64,000 nt of DNA from Streptomyces spiralis (GCF_014654675.1 NZ_BNBC01000002.1:124001-188000); one strand, 5' to 3'. Shown: positions 26,708 to 42,996, numbered from the stretch's first letter. Program-made: numbers and translations. Notes: generated by a model not told the origin, from the letters alone.

Positions 26708-27270
26708 TGCCACCGGTCCTCCGCACGACAACGTCCTCACCGGCAACGTCCAGGTCAGCGGCACCAACTGGCCGCAGGGCGCCAGGCAGGTCATCCAGCA
26801 GGCAGGCATCCAGTCGGCGGTCGGCGGTGGCGACGGCTTCCCCAGCGGCTACCGCCAGCTGGTGATCGGCAACGACAGCCTGTGCCTGGATGTATACGGC
26901 CACTTCGGCAGCGCGGGCGCCGCGATCGACCAGTGGACCTCCAACGCGTGGAGCGACCAGCAGTTCAAGTTCGTGCCGGACACCGGCGGTCGGGGGCAGC
27001 TGCGGGCGCAGAGCTCCGGACTGGTCGTGGCGGTGTCGGACGGCTCCACGGCGGCCGGCACACCGAACGTCGTGCAGCAGGCCCCGGACGGAGCGGTCGA
27101 CGCTCTGCGGCTGCCGGTTCAGCAGTCCGAAAGCTCCTGCGCCATCCGGAACAAGAACAGCGGCCTGTGCCTGGACGTCTACGGCTGAGGCAGCGATCCC
27201 GGCCGACAGCTCGACCAATGGCCTGCAAGAACACGGCCGGCAGCAACCAGGACTTCACCCCCCCCGCTGA
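26708..27270 (+). pseudogene. Broken tail of a secreted beta-helix/CBM13 enzyme gene
   Basis: The frame reads NVLTGNVQVSGTNWPQGARQ, a sequence resembling the end of secreted parallel beta-helix carbohydrate enzymes. A ricin-type CBM13 follows (YRQLVIGNDSLCLDVYG, then IDQWTSNAWSDQQFKFV). An in-frame TGA interrupts it after the second LCLDVYG at 27186-27188, and a one-base loss a little further on shifts the closing CKNTAGSNQDF motif into another frame. An eight-C run near 27258 displaces the likely original stop. No signal peptide or catalytic part remains. ATG at 26655 could still start a 177-residue product, but it has no proper leader. Confidence 0.7.
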
Positions 27271-27324
27271 CCGCTCGCGGGCTCGTTCACCCCACCCACT
27301 GTCCCGCACCAGTGAGGAACGCTG

Positions 27325-28473
27325 ATGAAGAAGTACTCGGCTCCATGGGCAGCGGCGCTGACGGCCGCGCTGGGCATGGGCTGTGCACTGCCCGCGGCGG
27401 CCGCCACCGGCACCGAGGCGCCACCCTCCGCCGTGCGGGCTGCCGCCGCACCCGCCACCTTGCGGCTCATGCCGTTGGGCGACTCGATCACCTGGGGCGT
27501 CGGCAGCCCGTCCGGGAACGGCTACCGGGGCTCTTTGTGGAACCAGCTGTCGGCCGAGGGGCACGCCCTGGACTTCGTCGGCTCGGGCCGCAACGGCACC
27601 ATGTCCGACCCGGACAACGAAGGCCACTCCGGCTGGCGCATCGACCAGATAGCGGGCATCGCGGACAACGTGCTGGCCCGTTACCGGCCGAACGTGGTCA
27701 CCCTGGAGATCGGTACAAACGACCTGAACGGCAATTATCAGGTCCCGACCGCCACCGACCGGCTCCGTGCGCTCATCGACCAGATCACCCGCGACGTCCC
27801 CGACGCGACCGTCCTCGTCGGCACCCTGATCATCTCCACCAGCGGCACCGAGGAGGCCAGCCGGCCGGCGTTCAACGCCAAGCTCCCCGGAATCGTCCAG
27901 GCCGAGCAGGCTGCCGGCAAGCACGTACGCCTGGTGGACATGAGTGCTCTGACCCCTGCGGACCTGTCCGACTCCCTGCACCCCGACGACGACGGCTACC
28001 GCAAGATGGCGGACGCCTTCAACGCCGGGGTCCAGGCCGCGGACGCGGCAGGCTGGATCAAGCCGCCGGTTTCCTCGGGCGGGCAGGTGCGCTCCGGAAT
28101 CGCGGGGAAGTGCCTGGACGTGTTCGGCGGCAACAGCGCCAACGGGACCGCCGCGGACATCTGGTCCTGCAACGGCTCCGAGTCGCAGCAGTGGTCCGCG
28201 CGTTCCGACGGCACCCTGCGGGCGCTCGGCAAGTGCCTCGATGTCACCGGCCGCGGTACCGCCAACGGCACCAAGATCGAGATCTGGGACTGCAACGGCG
28301 GCGCCAACCAGCAGTGGCAGGCGTACAACGGCGGTTACCGCAACCCGGTCTCCGGCCGCTGTCTCGACGACCCCGGCGCGTCCACCGCCGACGGTACGCA
28401 ACTGGTCCTGTGGGACTGCAACGGCGGCGCCAACCAGCAGTGGACCGCTCTGCCGGTCACCTCGGCCCCGTGA
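27325..28473 (+). CDS. Secreted SGNH (CE3-like) carbohydrate esterase with CBM13
   Basis: The 382-residue protein has a Sec signal peptide (residues 1-28), an SGNH hydrolase domain (about 45-240) and a C-terminal ricin-type CBM13 (about 255-380). SGNH motifs are block I GDSITWGVGSPSGNGYRG with the nucleophile Ser, block III IGTND and block V SLHPDDDGY with the Asp/His pair. This pattern fits family CE3 acetyl xylan esterases, which remove acetyl groups from xylan outside the cell. The CBM13 has three QxW-type subrepeats that end NQQW. It is followed by the GH10 xylanase gene after 69 bases, probably one operon. Confidence 0.85.
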   Translation: MKKYSAPWAAALTAALGMGCALPAAAATGTEAPPSAVRAAAAPATLRLMPLGDSITWGVGSPSGNGYRGSLWNQLSAEGHALDFVGSGRNGTMSDPDNEGHSGWRIDQIAGIADNVLARYRPNVVTLEIGTNDLNGNYQVPTATDRLRALIDQITRDVPDATVLVGTLIISTSGTEEASRPAFNAKLPGIVQAEQAAGKHVRLVDMSALTPADLSDSLHPDDDGYRKMADAFNAGVQAADAAGWIKPPVSSGGQVRSGIAGKCLDVFGGNSANGTAADIWSCNGSESQQWSARSDGTLRALGKCLDVTGRGTANGTKIEIWDCNGGANQQWQAYNGGYRNPVSGRCLDDPGASTADGTQLVLWDCNGGANQQWTALPVTSAP

Positions 28474-28536
28474 TCCGACCTCACCGCGGCACCGGCTCGT
28501 GATCGGTGTCCGCCCCCAACACACAAAGGAGAATGA

Positions 28537-30012
<1,476 letters not shown>

Positions 30013-30073
30013 GGTGATCGGCGCCCAGCGCGCCCTCCTGCCCCCGGATCGCTTCGGAGGACCCGAACGCACA

Positions 30074-30109
30074 CCCGCGCCCGGCACGGCAGCCGTCGCC
30101 GGACGCGGG
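30074..30109 (+). terminator. Terminator after the xylanase gene
   Basis: A 12-bp stem with one mismatch (CCCGCGCCCGGC pairing with GCCGGACGCGGG) encloses a loop that itself pairs ACGGC with GCCGT. TTT follows. It ends the CE3-GH10 unit and separates it from the GH54 unit. Confidence 0.75.
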
Positions 30110-30146
30110 TTTCGGCATGCCGTCACGGCGGTCCGACCGAAGCAAG

Positions 30147-30157
30147 ACATGGGATGT
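30147..30157. promoter_or_regulatory. ACATGGGATGT operator-like site, copy A
   Basis: ACAT and ATGT flank GGG. The same 11-mer recurs at 30223, and near-copies lie in the fuconate dehydratase/GntR gap at 55320 and 55461. It lies 197 bases before the first GH54 gene. Confidence 0.55.
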
Positions 30158-30187
30158 ATCGAGCGGCGATTCGGCGTGGCAGGTCTA

Positions 30188-30233
30188 TTGACACGGCGTC
30201 AGGCCTGTGGGATCACTATGCGACATGGGATGT
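30188..30233 (+). promoter_or_regulatory. GH54-unit promoter region with ACATGGGATGT site, copy B
   Basis: TTGACA at 30188-30193 is a consensus -35. A possible -10, CACTAT at 30214-30219, gives a longer than usual spacing, so the exact promoter is uncertain. ACATGGGATGT at 30223-30233 directly follows. The same order, operator just after the -10, is seen for the fuconate dehydratase promoter, suggesting repression by one GntR-type protein. Confidence 0.5.
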
Positions 30234-30353
30234 CTGAGGCCTTCTGTGGGTGCTCTCGGGCACTCTCACGGGAGCGGTCGACCCCCCTTGTGAGCCCCTT
30301 CGGAACAGGCACAGCACTCTCTGTCCCCTTCCCCCACGTATTCAAGGAACAGA

Positions 30354-31856
30354 ATGCAGCCTTCATCTGTTGCGCCCTGGAGATCCGCGGCTCGGAGACC
30401 CCGCTTACCGGCGGCGGCCGTCGTATGCGTGCTGGCACTGCTGACCGCGTTGCTGACCACCGCCCCGACCTGGTCGGCCCCGGCGCCGGCGGCACCCCTG
30501 GTGAGCTCGGCCTCGGGGCGGTGCCTGGACGTCAGGGGCAACGTCGACACGCCGGGAACGGCCTTGGACATCTGGGACTGCAACGACCAGGCCAACCAGG
30601 CCTTCGAGTTCACGTCGGCGGGCGAGCTGAGGACGATGAGCGGCACCCGGTGCGTGGACGCCTCCGACAATCAGACCGCTCCGGGAACCCCGGTGATCAT
30701 CTGGTCCTGCAACGGGCAGTCGAACCAGATGTGGCGGCAGAACTCCGACGGGTCCGTCACCGGTGTCCAGTCCGGCCTGTGCCTGGACGTCAACGGGGCG
30801 GCCACGGCCAACGGCACTGCGGTCATCCTGTGGACCTGCAACGGCCGGAGCAACCAGAAGTGGAGCACGCCGACACCTCCTCCGCCCAGCGGATCGGGCC
30901 CGTGCGACATCTACTCCGCCGGCGGTACGCCGTGCGTGGCCGCGCACAGCACGGTGCGGGCGCTCTACCGTTCGTACAACGGCTCCCTGTACCAGGTCCG
31001 GCGTTCCTCGGACAACGCGACCAGGGACATCGGCGTGCTGGCGCCCGGCGGCTTCGCCGACGCGGCGGCGCAGGACTCGTTCTGCGCGGGTACCTCGTGC
31101 GTGATCACGGTCGTCCGTGATCAGTCCGGGCACGGCAACGACCTGTGGTACCAGGGATCGGCGCAGGTTCCCGGGTCGACCCAGAGCAGCCCCGCGAAGG
31201 CGACCTCCGAGTCGCTGACCGCCGGGGGTACCAAGGCGTACTCGCTGTACATCAACCCGGGGAACAGCTACTGGCGGGACGGTCACCTGACGGGCGTCCC
31301 GACCGGCAGCGCGCCCGAAGGGGCGTACATGGTGACCAGCGGCACCCACGTCAACAGCGGCTGCTGCTTCGACTACGGCAACAGCGAGACGACAAGGAAG
31401 GCCGACGCCGCCGGGGCGATGGACGCCATCAACTTCGGCACCGAGTGCTGGTTCGGCGGCTGCTCGGGAAGCGGACCCTGGGTGCAGGCCGATCTCGAAT
31501 GGGGTCTGTACTCCGGGGGCAGCCAGTCCTGGAACACCGGCCAGCGGGCATTTCCCGGCAAGTTCGTCACCGCGATGCTGAAGAACAACGGGACGTCGAG
31601 GTTCGCCCTGAAGGGCGGCAACGCGCAGTCCGGTGGCCTGACCACCCTGTGGGACGGCGGGCTTCCCGCCGGATACAGTCCCATGAAGAAGCAGGGGGCC
31701 ATCGTCCTGGGGAGTGGCGGTGACTGCTGCAAGCCCGACGGCGGCGCCAATCTGAGTGCCGGCACCTTCTACGAAGGAGCCATCGTCGCCGGCTACCCCT
31801 CCGACGCGACCGACAACGCGGTGCAGGCCGACATCACCGCGGCCGGATACCGCTGA
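30354..31856 (+). CDS. Secreted CBM13-GH54 alpha-L-arabinofuranosidase
   Basis: The 500-residue protein has a signal peptide (about residues 1-47), an N-terminal CBM13 (about 50-173; three QxW subrepeats), a Pro/Ser linker and a GH54 catalytic domain (about 180-500). The GH54 part opens PCDIYSAGGTPCVAAHST, as in fungal AbfB. It keeps the nucleophile E382 (ADLEWGLY) and acid/base D457 (GSGGDCC), plus the CCFDYGN disulfide motif. It releases arabinose from arabinoxylan or arabinan. Fungal GH54 carries a C-terminal CBM42; here an N-terminal CBM13 replaces it. AAGGAA precedes the ATG. It heads a unit with GH27 and a second GH54. Confidence 0.9.
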   Translation: MQPSSVAPWRSAARRPRLPAAAVVCVLALLTALLTTAPTWSAPAPAAPLVSSASGRCLDVRGNVDTPGTALDIWDCNDQANQAFEFTSAGELRTMSGTRCVDASDNQTAPGTPVIIWSCNGQSNQMWRQNSDGSVTGVQSGLCLDVNGAATANGTAVILWTCNGRSNQKWSTPTPPPPSGSGPCDIYSAGGTPCVAAHSTVRALYRSYNGSLYQVRRSSDNATRDIGVLAPGGFADAAAQDSFCAGTSCVITVVRDQSGHGNDLWYQGSAQVPGSTQSSPAKATSESLTAGGTKAYSLYINPGNSYWRDGHLTGVPTGSAPEGAYMVTSGTHVNSGCCFDYGNSETTRKADAAGAMDAINFGTECWFGGCSGSGPWVQADLEWGLYSGGSQSWNTGQRAFPGKFVTAMLKNNGTSRFALKGGNAQSGGLTTLWDGGLPAGYSPMKKQGAIVLGSGGDCCKPDGGANLSAGTFYEGAIVAGYPSDATDNAVQADITAAGYR

Positions 31857-31940
31857 GTTCTTGTTCACCCGTGCGGGAGGTCGTCGGCCTCCCGCGCATC
31901 CGGAGCACCGCCACGACACCCGCCCAGGAGCGTTTTTGAC

Positions 31941-33578
31941 ATGTCCATTACCTTCGCTGGACGCCGTTTCCCGCGACCGTCCTTCCGCAGAACGTCGGCG
32001 CTCGCCTTCGCGGGCGTGCTGCTCGCCGTGACCGTCCCCCTCGTCTCCCTCGGGACGGCGCAGCCCGCCGCCGCGCTCGGCAACGGGCTCGCGCTGACCC
32101 CGCAGATGGGATTCAACGACTGGAACGCGTACGGCTGCAATGTCTCCGAGTCGCTGATCAAGTCCACCGCGCAGGCCATGCACACCAACGGCATGCAGGC
32201 GGCGGGCTATTCGTACGTCAACATCGACGACTGCTGGATGACCCACAGTCGCGATTCCGGCGGACACCTGGTGCCGGATCCGGCCAAGTTCCCCGACGGC
32301 ATCAAGGGCACCGCGGACTACGTGCACTCGCTGGGGCTGAAGCTGGGGATCTACGAGGACGCGGGCACCGCGACCTGTGCGGGGTATCCGGGCAGCCTGG
32401 GGCACGAGACCACGGACGCGCAGTCGTTCGCGTCCTGGGGTGTGGACTATCTGAAGTACGACAACTGCAACAACACCGGGGTTCCGGCGCAGACCCGGTA
32501 CACCGCGATGCGGGACGCCCTGGCGGCCACCGGGCGGTCGATCCTGTTCAGCCTGTGCAACTGGGGTCAGGAGAACGTGTGGACCTGGGGCGCGGGCGTG
32601 GGCAACAGCTGGCGCACCACCGGGGACATCAGCCCGAGCTTCTCCAGCATGCTGTCGATCTTCCACAGCAACGTGGGACTGGCCTCCTACGCCGGCCCCG
32701 GCCACTGGAACGACCCTGACATGCTGGAGGTCGGCAACGGCTCGCTGACGGCCACCGAGAACCGCACCGAGTTCAGTCTGTGGGCCGAGATGGCCGCGCC
32801 GCTCATCGCCGGCACCAACATCCCCTCGGCCAGTTCCGACACGTTGTCCGTCCTGACCAACTCCCGGGTGATCGCGGTCGACCAGGACCCGCTCGGCAAA
32901 CAGGGGACGATGGTGTCCTCCTCGGGCGGGCTGGACGTGCTGGCCAAGCCGCTGGCCAATGGGGACGTGTCGGTGGCGCTGTTCAACGAGACGGGCTCGA
33001 CGGCGACCATCACCACCACGGCGGCCGCGATCGGGAAGACCGGGGCGTCCGCTTACACCCTGACGGACCTTTGGTCGGGGGCGTCCTCGACCACCTCGGG
33101 CACCATCAGCGCTTCGGTGCCGGCGCACGGCACGGTGATGTACCGGGTCGCGGGCGGCACCAGCAGCGGCGGCGGCACCAGCGTGACCGGTGAGCTGCAC
33201 GCGGTGGGTGCGGGCAAGTGTCTGGACGTACCGGACTCGACCACGACCGCCGGCACCCAGGTGGAGATCTGGAGCTGCAACGGCGGGGCCAACCAGACAT
33301 GGACGCATTCCACCTCCAACCAGCTCACCGTCTACTCCGGCAGCAGCCAGATGTGCCTGGACGCCTACGACAACCAGACCACTCCCGGGACGAAGGTGGA
33401 GATCTGGCCGTGCAACGGCCAGAGAAACCAGCAGTGGACGGTGAACTCCAACGGCACGGTCACCGGCGTCCAGTCCGGCCTGTGCCTCGACGTCACCGGA
33501 GCGGCCACCGCCGACGGAACCCTCGCCCAGCTGTGGACCTGCAACGGCGGCGGCAACCAGCAGTGGACGCTGGGGTGA
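31941..33578 (+). CDS. Secreted GH27 alpha-galactosidase with CBM13
   Basis: The 545-residue protein has a signal peptide (about 1-48), a GH27 barrel (about 50-325), a C-terminal beta domain (about 330-410) and a CBM13 (about 415-545). Catalytic residues are the nucleophile D174 in YLKYDNCN and acid/base D229 in WRTTGDI. NIDDCW near residue 97 keeps the Asp pair of true alpha-galactosidases, which argues against the related beta-L-arabinopyranosidases. It removes alpha-galactosyl side groups outside the cell. It lies 84 bases after the first GH54 gene, likely co-transcribed. Confidence 0.9.
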   Translation: MSITFAGRRFPRPSFRRTSALAFAGVLLAVTVPLVSLGTAQPAAALGNGLALTPQMGFNDWNAYGCNVSESLIKSTAQAMHTNGMQAAGYSYVNIDDCWMTHSRDSGGHLVPDPAKFPDGIKGTADYVHSLGLKLGIYEDAGTATCAGYPGSLGHETTDAQSFASWGVDYLKYDNCNNTGVPAQTRYTAMRDALAATGRSILFSLCNWGQENVWTWGAGVGNSWRTTGDISPSFSSMLSIFHSNVGLASYAGPGHWNDPDMLEVGNGSLTATENRTEFSLWAEMAAPLIAGTNIPSASSDTLSVLTNSRVIAVDQDPLGKQGTMVSSSGGLDVLAKPLANGDVSVALFNETGSTATITTTAAAIGKTGASAYTLTDLWSGASSTTSGTISASVPAHGTVMYRVAGGTSSGGGTSVTGELHAVGAGKCLDVPDSTTTAGTQVEIWSCNGGANQTWTHSTSNQLTVYSGSSQMCLDAYDNQTTPGTKVEIWPCNGQRNQQWTVNSNGTVTGVQSGLCLDVTGAATADGTLAQLWTCNGGGNQQWTLG

Positions 33579-33653
33579 GCCGGGCGCCCCTCCATCGACG
33601 ACCGTCAGCCTTCCGTGCCACCGCGTGGCGGCACCGCCACAGAGGAGGTCTCC

Positions 33654-35171
33654 ATGCTCAAGCCGGTCACTGATCGCCGACGAAGGCGATGCACAGCCCT
33701 GTTCCTGGTCGTCCTGGCGATGGTCGTGGCCGCGTTCGGCACACCGGCGTTCGCCAAGTCCTCGCAGACCGCCACCGTCCATGCGGCGGCCGCGGCCGCC
33801 GCGTCGTCGCTTCCCTGCGACATCTACGCCGCGGGCGGCACACCGTGTGTGACGGCGCACTCCACCACCAGGTCGCTCTTCGCCTCGTACAACGGGCCGC
33901 TGTACCAGATCCAGCGAGCCTCGGATCACAGCTACCGCGACATCGGGCTGCTCGGCGCGGGCGGGTACGCCGACGCCGCGTCCCAGGTCTCCTTCTGTTC
34001 GGGCACGTCGTGCACGATCACGAAGATCTACGACCAGACCGCCCTGCACAACGACCTGCCGATCTCCTGGGGCGGCTACTGGAAGGGGCCAGGACCGAAC
34101 GGGTCGGACGTGGGGGCGGACGCCATGGCCCTGCCGGTGACCGTGGGCGGCCACCAGGTCTTCGGGGTCAAGGTCACGCAGGGTGTCGGGTACCGGCTCG
34201 ACCACGCGAGCGGGGTCGCCACCGGATCCCAGCCCGAAGGCATCTACATGGTGACGTCGTCGAACTACACGAACCAGTGGTGCTGCTTCGACTACGGCAG
34301 CGGCGAGAACTCCCACACCGACACCGGCAACGCCACCATGAACGCCATCTACTGGGGCAACGCCTGCTGGTTCGGCGGCTGCACCGGCAGCGGCCCATGG
34401 GTCGAGGCCGACCTGGAGAACGGCATGTACCACACCAACACCGGCTCCAACAAAGATCCCGGCAACCCCGGAGTGCACTACCCCTTCGTCAGCGCGTGGG
34501 AGAAGAACAACGGCACCAGCAACTTCACCCTCAAATACGGCAACGGCGCGAGCGGCGGTCTGACCACCACCTTCTCCGGCCCCCTGCCGAACGGCTACTC
34601 ACCGATGAAGTCCGACAGCTCGGTCCTGCTCGGCACCGGGGGAGACAACAGCGTCTCGGGCGTGGGCGAGTTCTTCGAAGGTGCGATGACGGCGGGCTAT
34701 CCCTCCGACGCCACCGAGAACGCCGTCCAGGCCGGCATCACGGCGGCCGGCTACGGCGGGGGAGGCAACAGCGGCACGACCGGTGCGGTGCACGCCGTGG
34801 GCGCGGGCAAGTGCCTGGACGTGCCGAACTCGTCCACCACGGCCGGCGCCCAGCTGCAGATCTGGGACTGCAGCGGCGGCGCCAACCAGACCTGGACCCG
34901 CACCTCGTCCAACCAGCTCACCGTGTACTCCGGCGGCAGCCAGTTGTGCCTGGACGCCTACAACCGGGGCACCAGCCCCGGCACCAAGGTCATCACCTGG
35001 ACCTGCAACGGCCAGGCCAACCAGCAGTGGAACGTCAACGCCGACGGCACCATCACCAGCGCACAGTCCGGCCTGTGCCTGGACGTGACCGGCGCCGCGA
35101 CCGCCAACGGCACCGCTGTGGAGCTGTGGACCTGCAACGGCGGATCCAACCAGCGATGGACGCTGAACTGA
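33654..35171 (+). CDS. Secreted GH54-CBM13 alpha-L-arabinofuranosidase
   Basis: The 505-residue protein has a signal peptide (about 1-34), a GH54 domain (about 52-370) and a C-terminal CBM13 (about 377-505). Catalytic residues are E255 in ADLENGMY and D331 in GTGGDNS. This domain order is opposite to that of the GH54 gene at 30354. Its CBM13 is closely similar to that of the preceding GH27, in the same three-subrepeat order. GAGGAGG 5 bases before the ATG fixes the start; the frame continues upstream without support. A perfect hairpin at 35197 ends the unit. Confidence 0.9.
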   Translation: MLKPVTDRRRRRCTALFLVVLAMVVAAFGTPAFAKSSQTATVHAAAAAAASSLPCDIYAAGGTPCVTAHSTTRSLFASYNGPLYQIQRASDHSYRDIGLLGAGGYADAASQVSFCSGTSCTITKIYDQTALHNDLPISWGGYWKGPGPNGSDVGADAMALPVTVGGHQVFGVKVTQGVGYRLDHASGVATGSQPEGIYMVTSSNYTNQWCCFDYGSGENSHTDTGNATMNAIYWGNACWFGGCTGSGPWVEADLENGMYHTNTGSNKDPGNPGVHYPFVSAWEKNNGTSNFTLKYGNGASGGLTTTFSGPLPNGYSPMKSDSSVLLGTGGDNSVSGVGEFFEGAMTAGYPSDATENAVQAGITAAGYGGGGNSGTTGAVHAVGAGKCLDVPNSSTTAGAQLQIWDCSGGANQTWTRTSSNQLTVYSGGSQLCLDAYNRGTSPGTKVITWTCNGQANQQWNVNADGTITSAQSGLCLDVTGAATANGTAVELWTCNGGSNQRWTLN

Positions 35172-35196
35172 CCCGTGACAAACCCGCATCATGCGG

Positions 35197-35228
35197 CGCC
35201 GGGGCGGCACGTGACCGCCGCCCCGGCG
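35197..35228. terminator. Terminator after the second GH54 gene
   Basis: A perfect 12-bp stem, CGCCGGGGCGGC with its complement, encloses the 8-base loop ACGTGACC. No T-run follows, as is usual in Streptomyces. It closes the GH54-GH27-GH54 unit. Confidence 0.75.
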
Positions 35229-35275
35229 TGTCACCGCACCGCACCGTCCGCGCGCCGAAGCTGCAGGAGGACCGT

Positions 35276-37784
<2,509 letters not shown>

Positions 37785-37827
37785 CCCACCCGAATCCACC
37801 CGCGCCACTCACTCGGAGAGGCCCCCT

Positions 37828-41204
<3,377 letters not shown>

Positions 41205-41210
41205 AACGCC

Positions 41211-41248
41211 GGGGCCGGGCCCGCACGACACCGTGCGGGCCCGGCCCC
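41211..41248. terminator. Strong bidirectional terminator
   Basis: A perfect 16-bp stem (GGGGCCGGGCCCGCAC and complement) with loop GACACC starts 7 bases after the CE1-like gene. It lies before the 3' end of the convergent GH39 gene and can terminate both. Confidence 0.85.
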
Positions 41249-41358
41249 ACAGAAACCTCAGCACGCCGAGCCGGACCGCGCAGGTTCCCTGCCGTGCTCC
41301 TGACGCGGGCGCAGCGGCGTCCGGGACCGCTGCCGGCCGTCCGAACGGTCGGCGGGCC

Positions 41359-42996
41359 TCACGCCGCCTGCCTCAGCGACATCACCGCCCACGGCGAGAG
41401 GTCGACATCGATCTCGAGCACGCCGTTGTCGGGCACAGTCAGCGTGAAACTGCGGAGCGAGTCGGCGACAGTGCGCAAGTATGAGCTGTCCGCCCTGGAC
41501 AGGTTGAGGGGCGATCCGAGCTGGTGCCAGGCTTCGGCGACGTTACCGTGCTCCCAGTCCATGATCTCGACGAGGAACCGGGTCCCTGGCTCGAGTTCAC
41601 CGATCGAGTGGCGGATCCTTCGGTTCGGCCCCTTCTCGGCCAGCGCGCGCGTCGCCGGATACGAGTTCGCCGAGCCGACACCCCTCGTGGCCATCTCCTC
41701 GGGGTAGTTGAAGAACAGCGCTGACAGAGTCGATGTCCGGCTGTCCCGGGTCACGACGCCGTCGGACGTCGCGAGAAGCAGTCGGTCACCGAGCCGTTGG
41801 AGCATCCTGAACGCGTGGAATGTGGGCTTGTGAATGCCGGCCTCGTTCACAAGGCCGAACCCGCCGTGAAACGGTCCGAGCCCGGCCCCGCCCTCCTCGA
41901 ACACGTCCGTGAAGGTCCAGTAGGAGATCGAGTCGGCGAGGGTGGCACATTTCAGGTACGCCCGCGTGATGTACGTGGCCGCGAAGAGTGTGTCATGGAT
42001 GAAGTCGCGGGCGGACGGCGAGGTCGACCACTCCGTGATATGGATCTCCGCGTCCGGATATGCGCTGTTCGCCACAAGATCGCGGAGGAGGGTCAGGTCG
42101 TCGAACGTCGCATCGGCGTATCGGGTGATGTGGACCGCCTGGCCGTCGGCGCCGTAGGCGAAATCGGTCGGGTACAGGTGAGTCGAGATGAAGTCGACCG
42201 GGAGTCTGCGCTTCGCGCACCAGTCGATGAAGTCGTCGATCCACACCGGGCGCCAGTCCAGCACGTCCACGTCGGACGCGCTCGCCGTCCCGTGCATCGC
42301 CGAGCGGTCCTCGACCTCGCCCTGGTAGCGGTCGTCGGGCACGAAGACGCTCGTCGAGGGCCCGCCCACCTTCAGCTCGGGATCGATGTTCTTGATCGCC
42401 GTCACAGTGTGCTCGTAGAGTTCGAAGTACTCCGTCTTCGTTCCCGTCCAGAAATGGGGAACCAGATTCGGTTCGTTCCACACTTCGAATCGCCATTGGC
42501 GTACCTCGGCGAGACCGTATCGGTCGATCCAGTGTTCGATCGAACGCGTCACCAGTTCAACCCAGCGCGCCATGTCCTTGGGCGGGCTGCAGTGAGCACC
42601 CCACCAGAACACCGTCTCGTGTACCGTCGCCAACTCGCGTGGCATGAACCCCAGTTCCACGAAGGGACGGGCCCCGGATTCCAGGATGAAGTCGAACACC
42701 TTGTCGACGTAGCTGAAGGTGTACATCGGGGAGGCGAGGGGCGTATCCGGGCCGAACCCGTGCCCGTAGCTCTCCCGGTACACGAACATGTCGTCGTGAA
42801 AAACCCCGTGGAACCGGATGTAACGGAATCCGCAGGCATCGACAGCCTCGCCGAACTGCTGTTGCCAGTCTGCGCGCAATGCCTCATTCGCCCGTCCGGC
42901 GCCGACGCACTCCGACCAGATATGCGGAAGCGGGCTCTCGTCGCGAAGCTCGCCGTCGATCCGGAACCGAGATTCGCTCTGGGCGTCGTTTGTCAT
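41359..42996 (-). CDS. GH39 family beta-xylosidase-like enzyme (cytosolic)
   Basis: The 545-residue enzyme has no signal peptide. The GH39 barrel (about 1-400) has the acid/base E175 in FEVWNEPNLV and the nucleophile E322 in IHITEWSTS, followed by a beta-sandwich domain (about 420-545). Members release xylose, or in some cases arabinose or other sugars, from the non-reducing end of short oligomers. Lack of a signal fits hydrolysis inside the cell after import by the ABC transporter encoded just upstream. A 13-bp inverted repeat separates it from the permease gene. The ribosome site is weak. Confidence 0.85.
   Translation of the reverse strand: MTNDAQSESRFRIDGELRDESPLPHIWSECVGAGRANEALRADWQQQFGEAVDACGFRYIRFHGVFHDDMFVYRESYGHGFGPDTPLASPMYTFSYVDKVFDFILESGARPFVELGFMPRELATVHETVFWWGAHCSPPKDMARWVELVTRSIEHWIDRYGLAEVRQWRFEVWNEPNLVPHFWTGTKTEYFELYEHTVTAIKNIDPELKVGGPSTSVFVPDDRYQGEVEDRSAMHGTASASDVDVLDWRPVWIDDFIDWCAKRRLPVDFISTHLYPTDFAYGADGQAVHITRYADATFDDLTLLRDLVANSAYPDAEIHITEWSTSPSARDFIHDTLFAATYITRAYLKCATLADSISYWTFTDVFEEGGAGLGPFHGGFGLVNEAGIHKPTFHAFRMLQRLGDRLLLATSDGVVTRDSRTSTLSALFFNYPEEMATRGVGSANSYPATRALAEKGPNRRIRHSIGELEPGTRFLVEIMDWEHGNVAEAWHQLGSPLNLSRADSSYLRTVADSLRSFTLTVPDNGVLEIDVDLSPWAVMSLRQAA

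Noticed and set aside
31941..33578. GH27 gene as a beta-L-arabinopyranosidase
   Set aside because: The NIDDCW motif keeps the Asp pair expected of alpha-galactosidases; the arabinopyranosidase, as I recall, replaces one of them.
30405..34478. Very long open frame of about 1,357 codons on the minus strand opposite the GH54/GH27 genes
   Set aside because: It is a codon-bias shadow of the plus-strand genes: it crosses two intergenic gaps and has no ribosome site, and its sequence is low-complexity with no domain.
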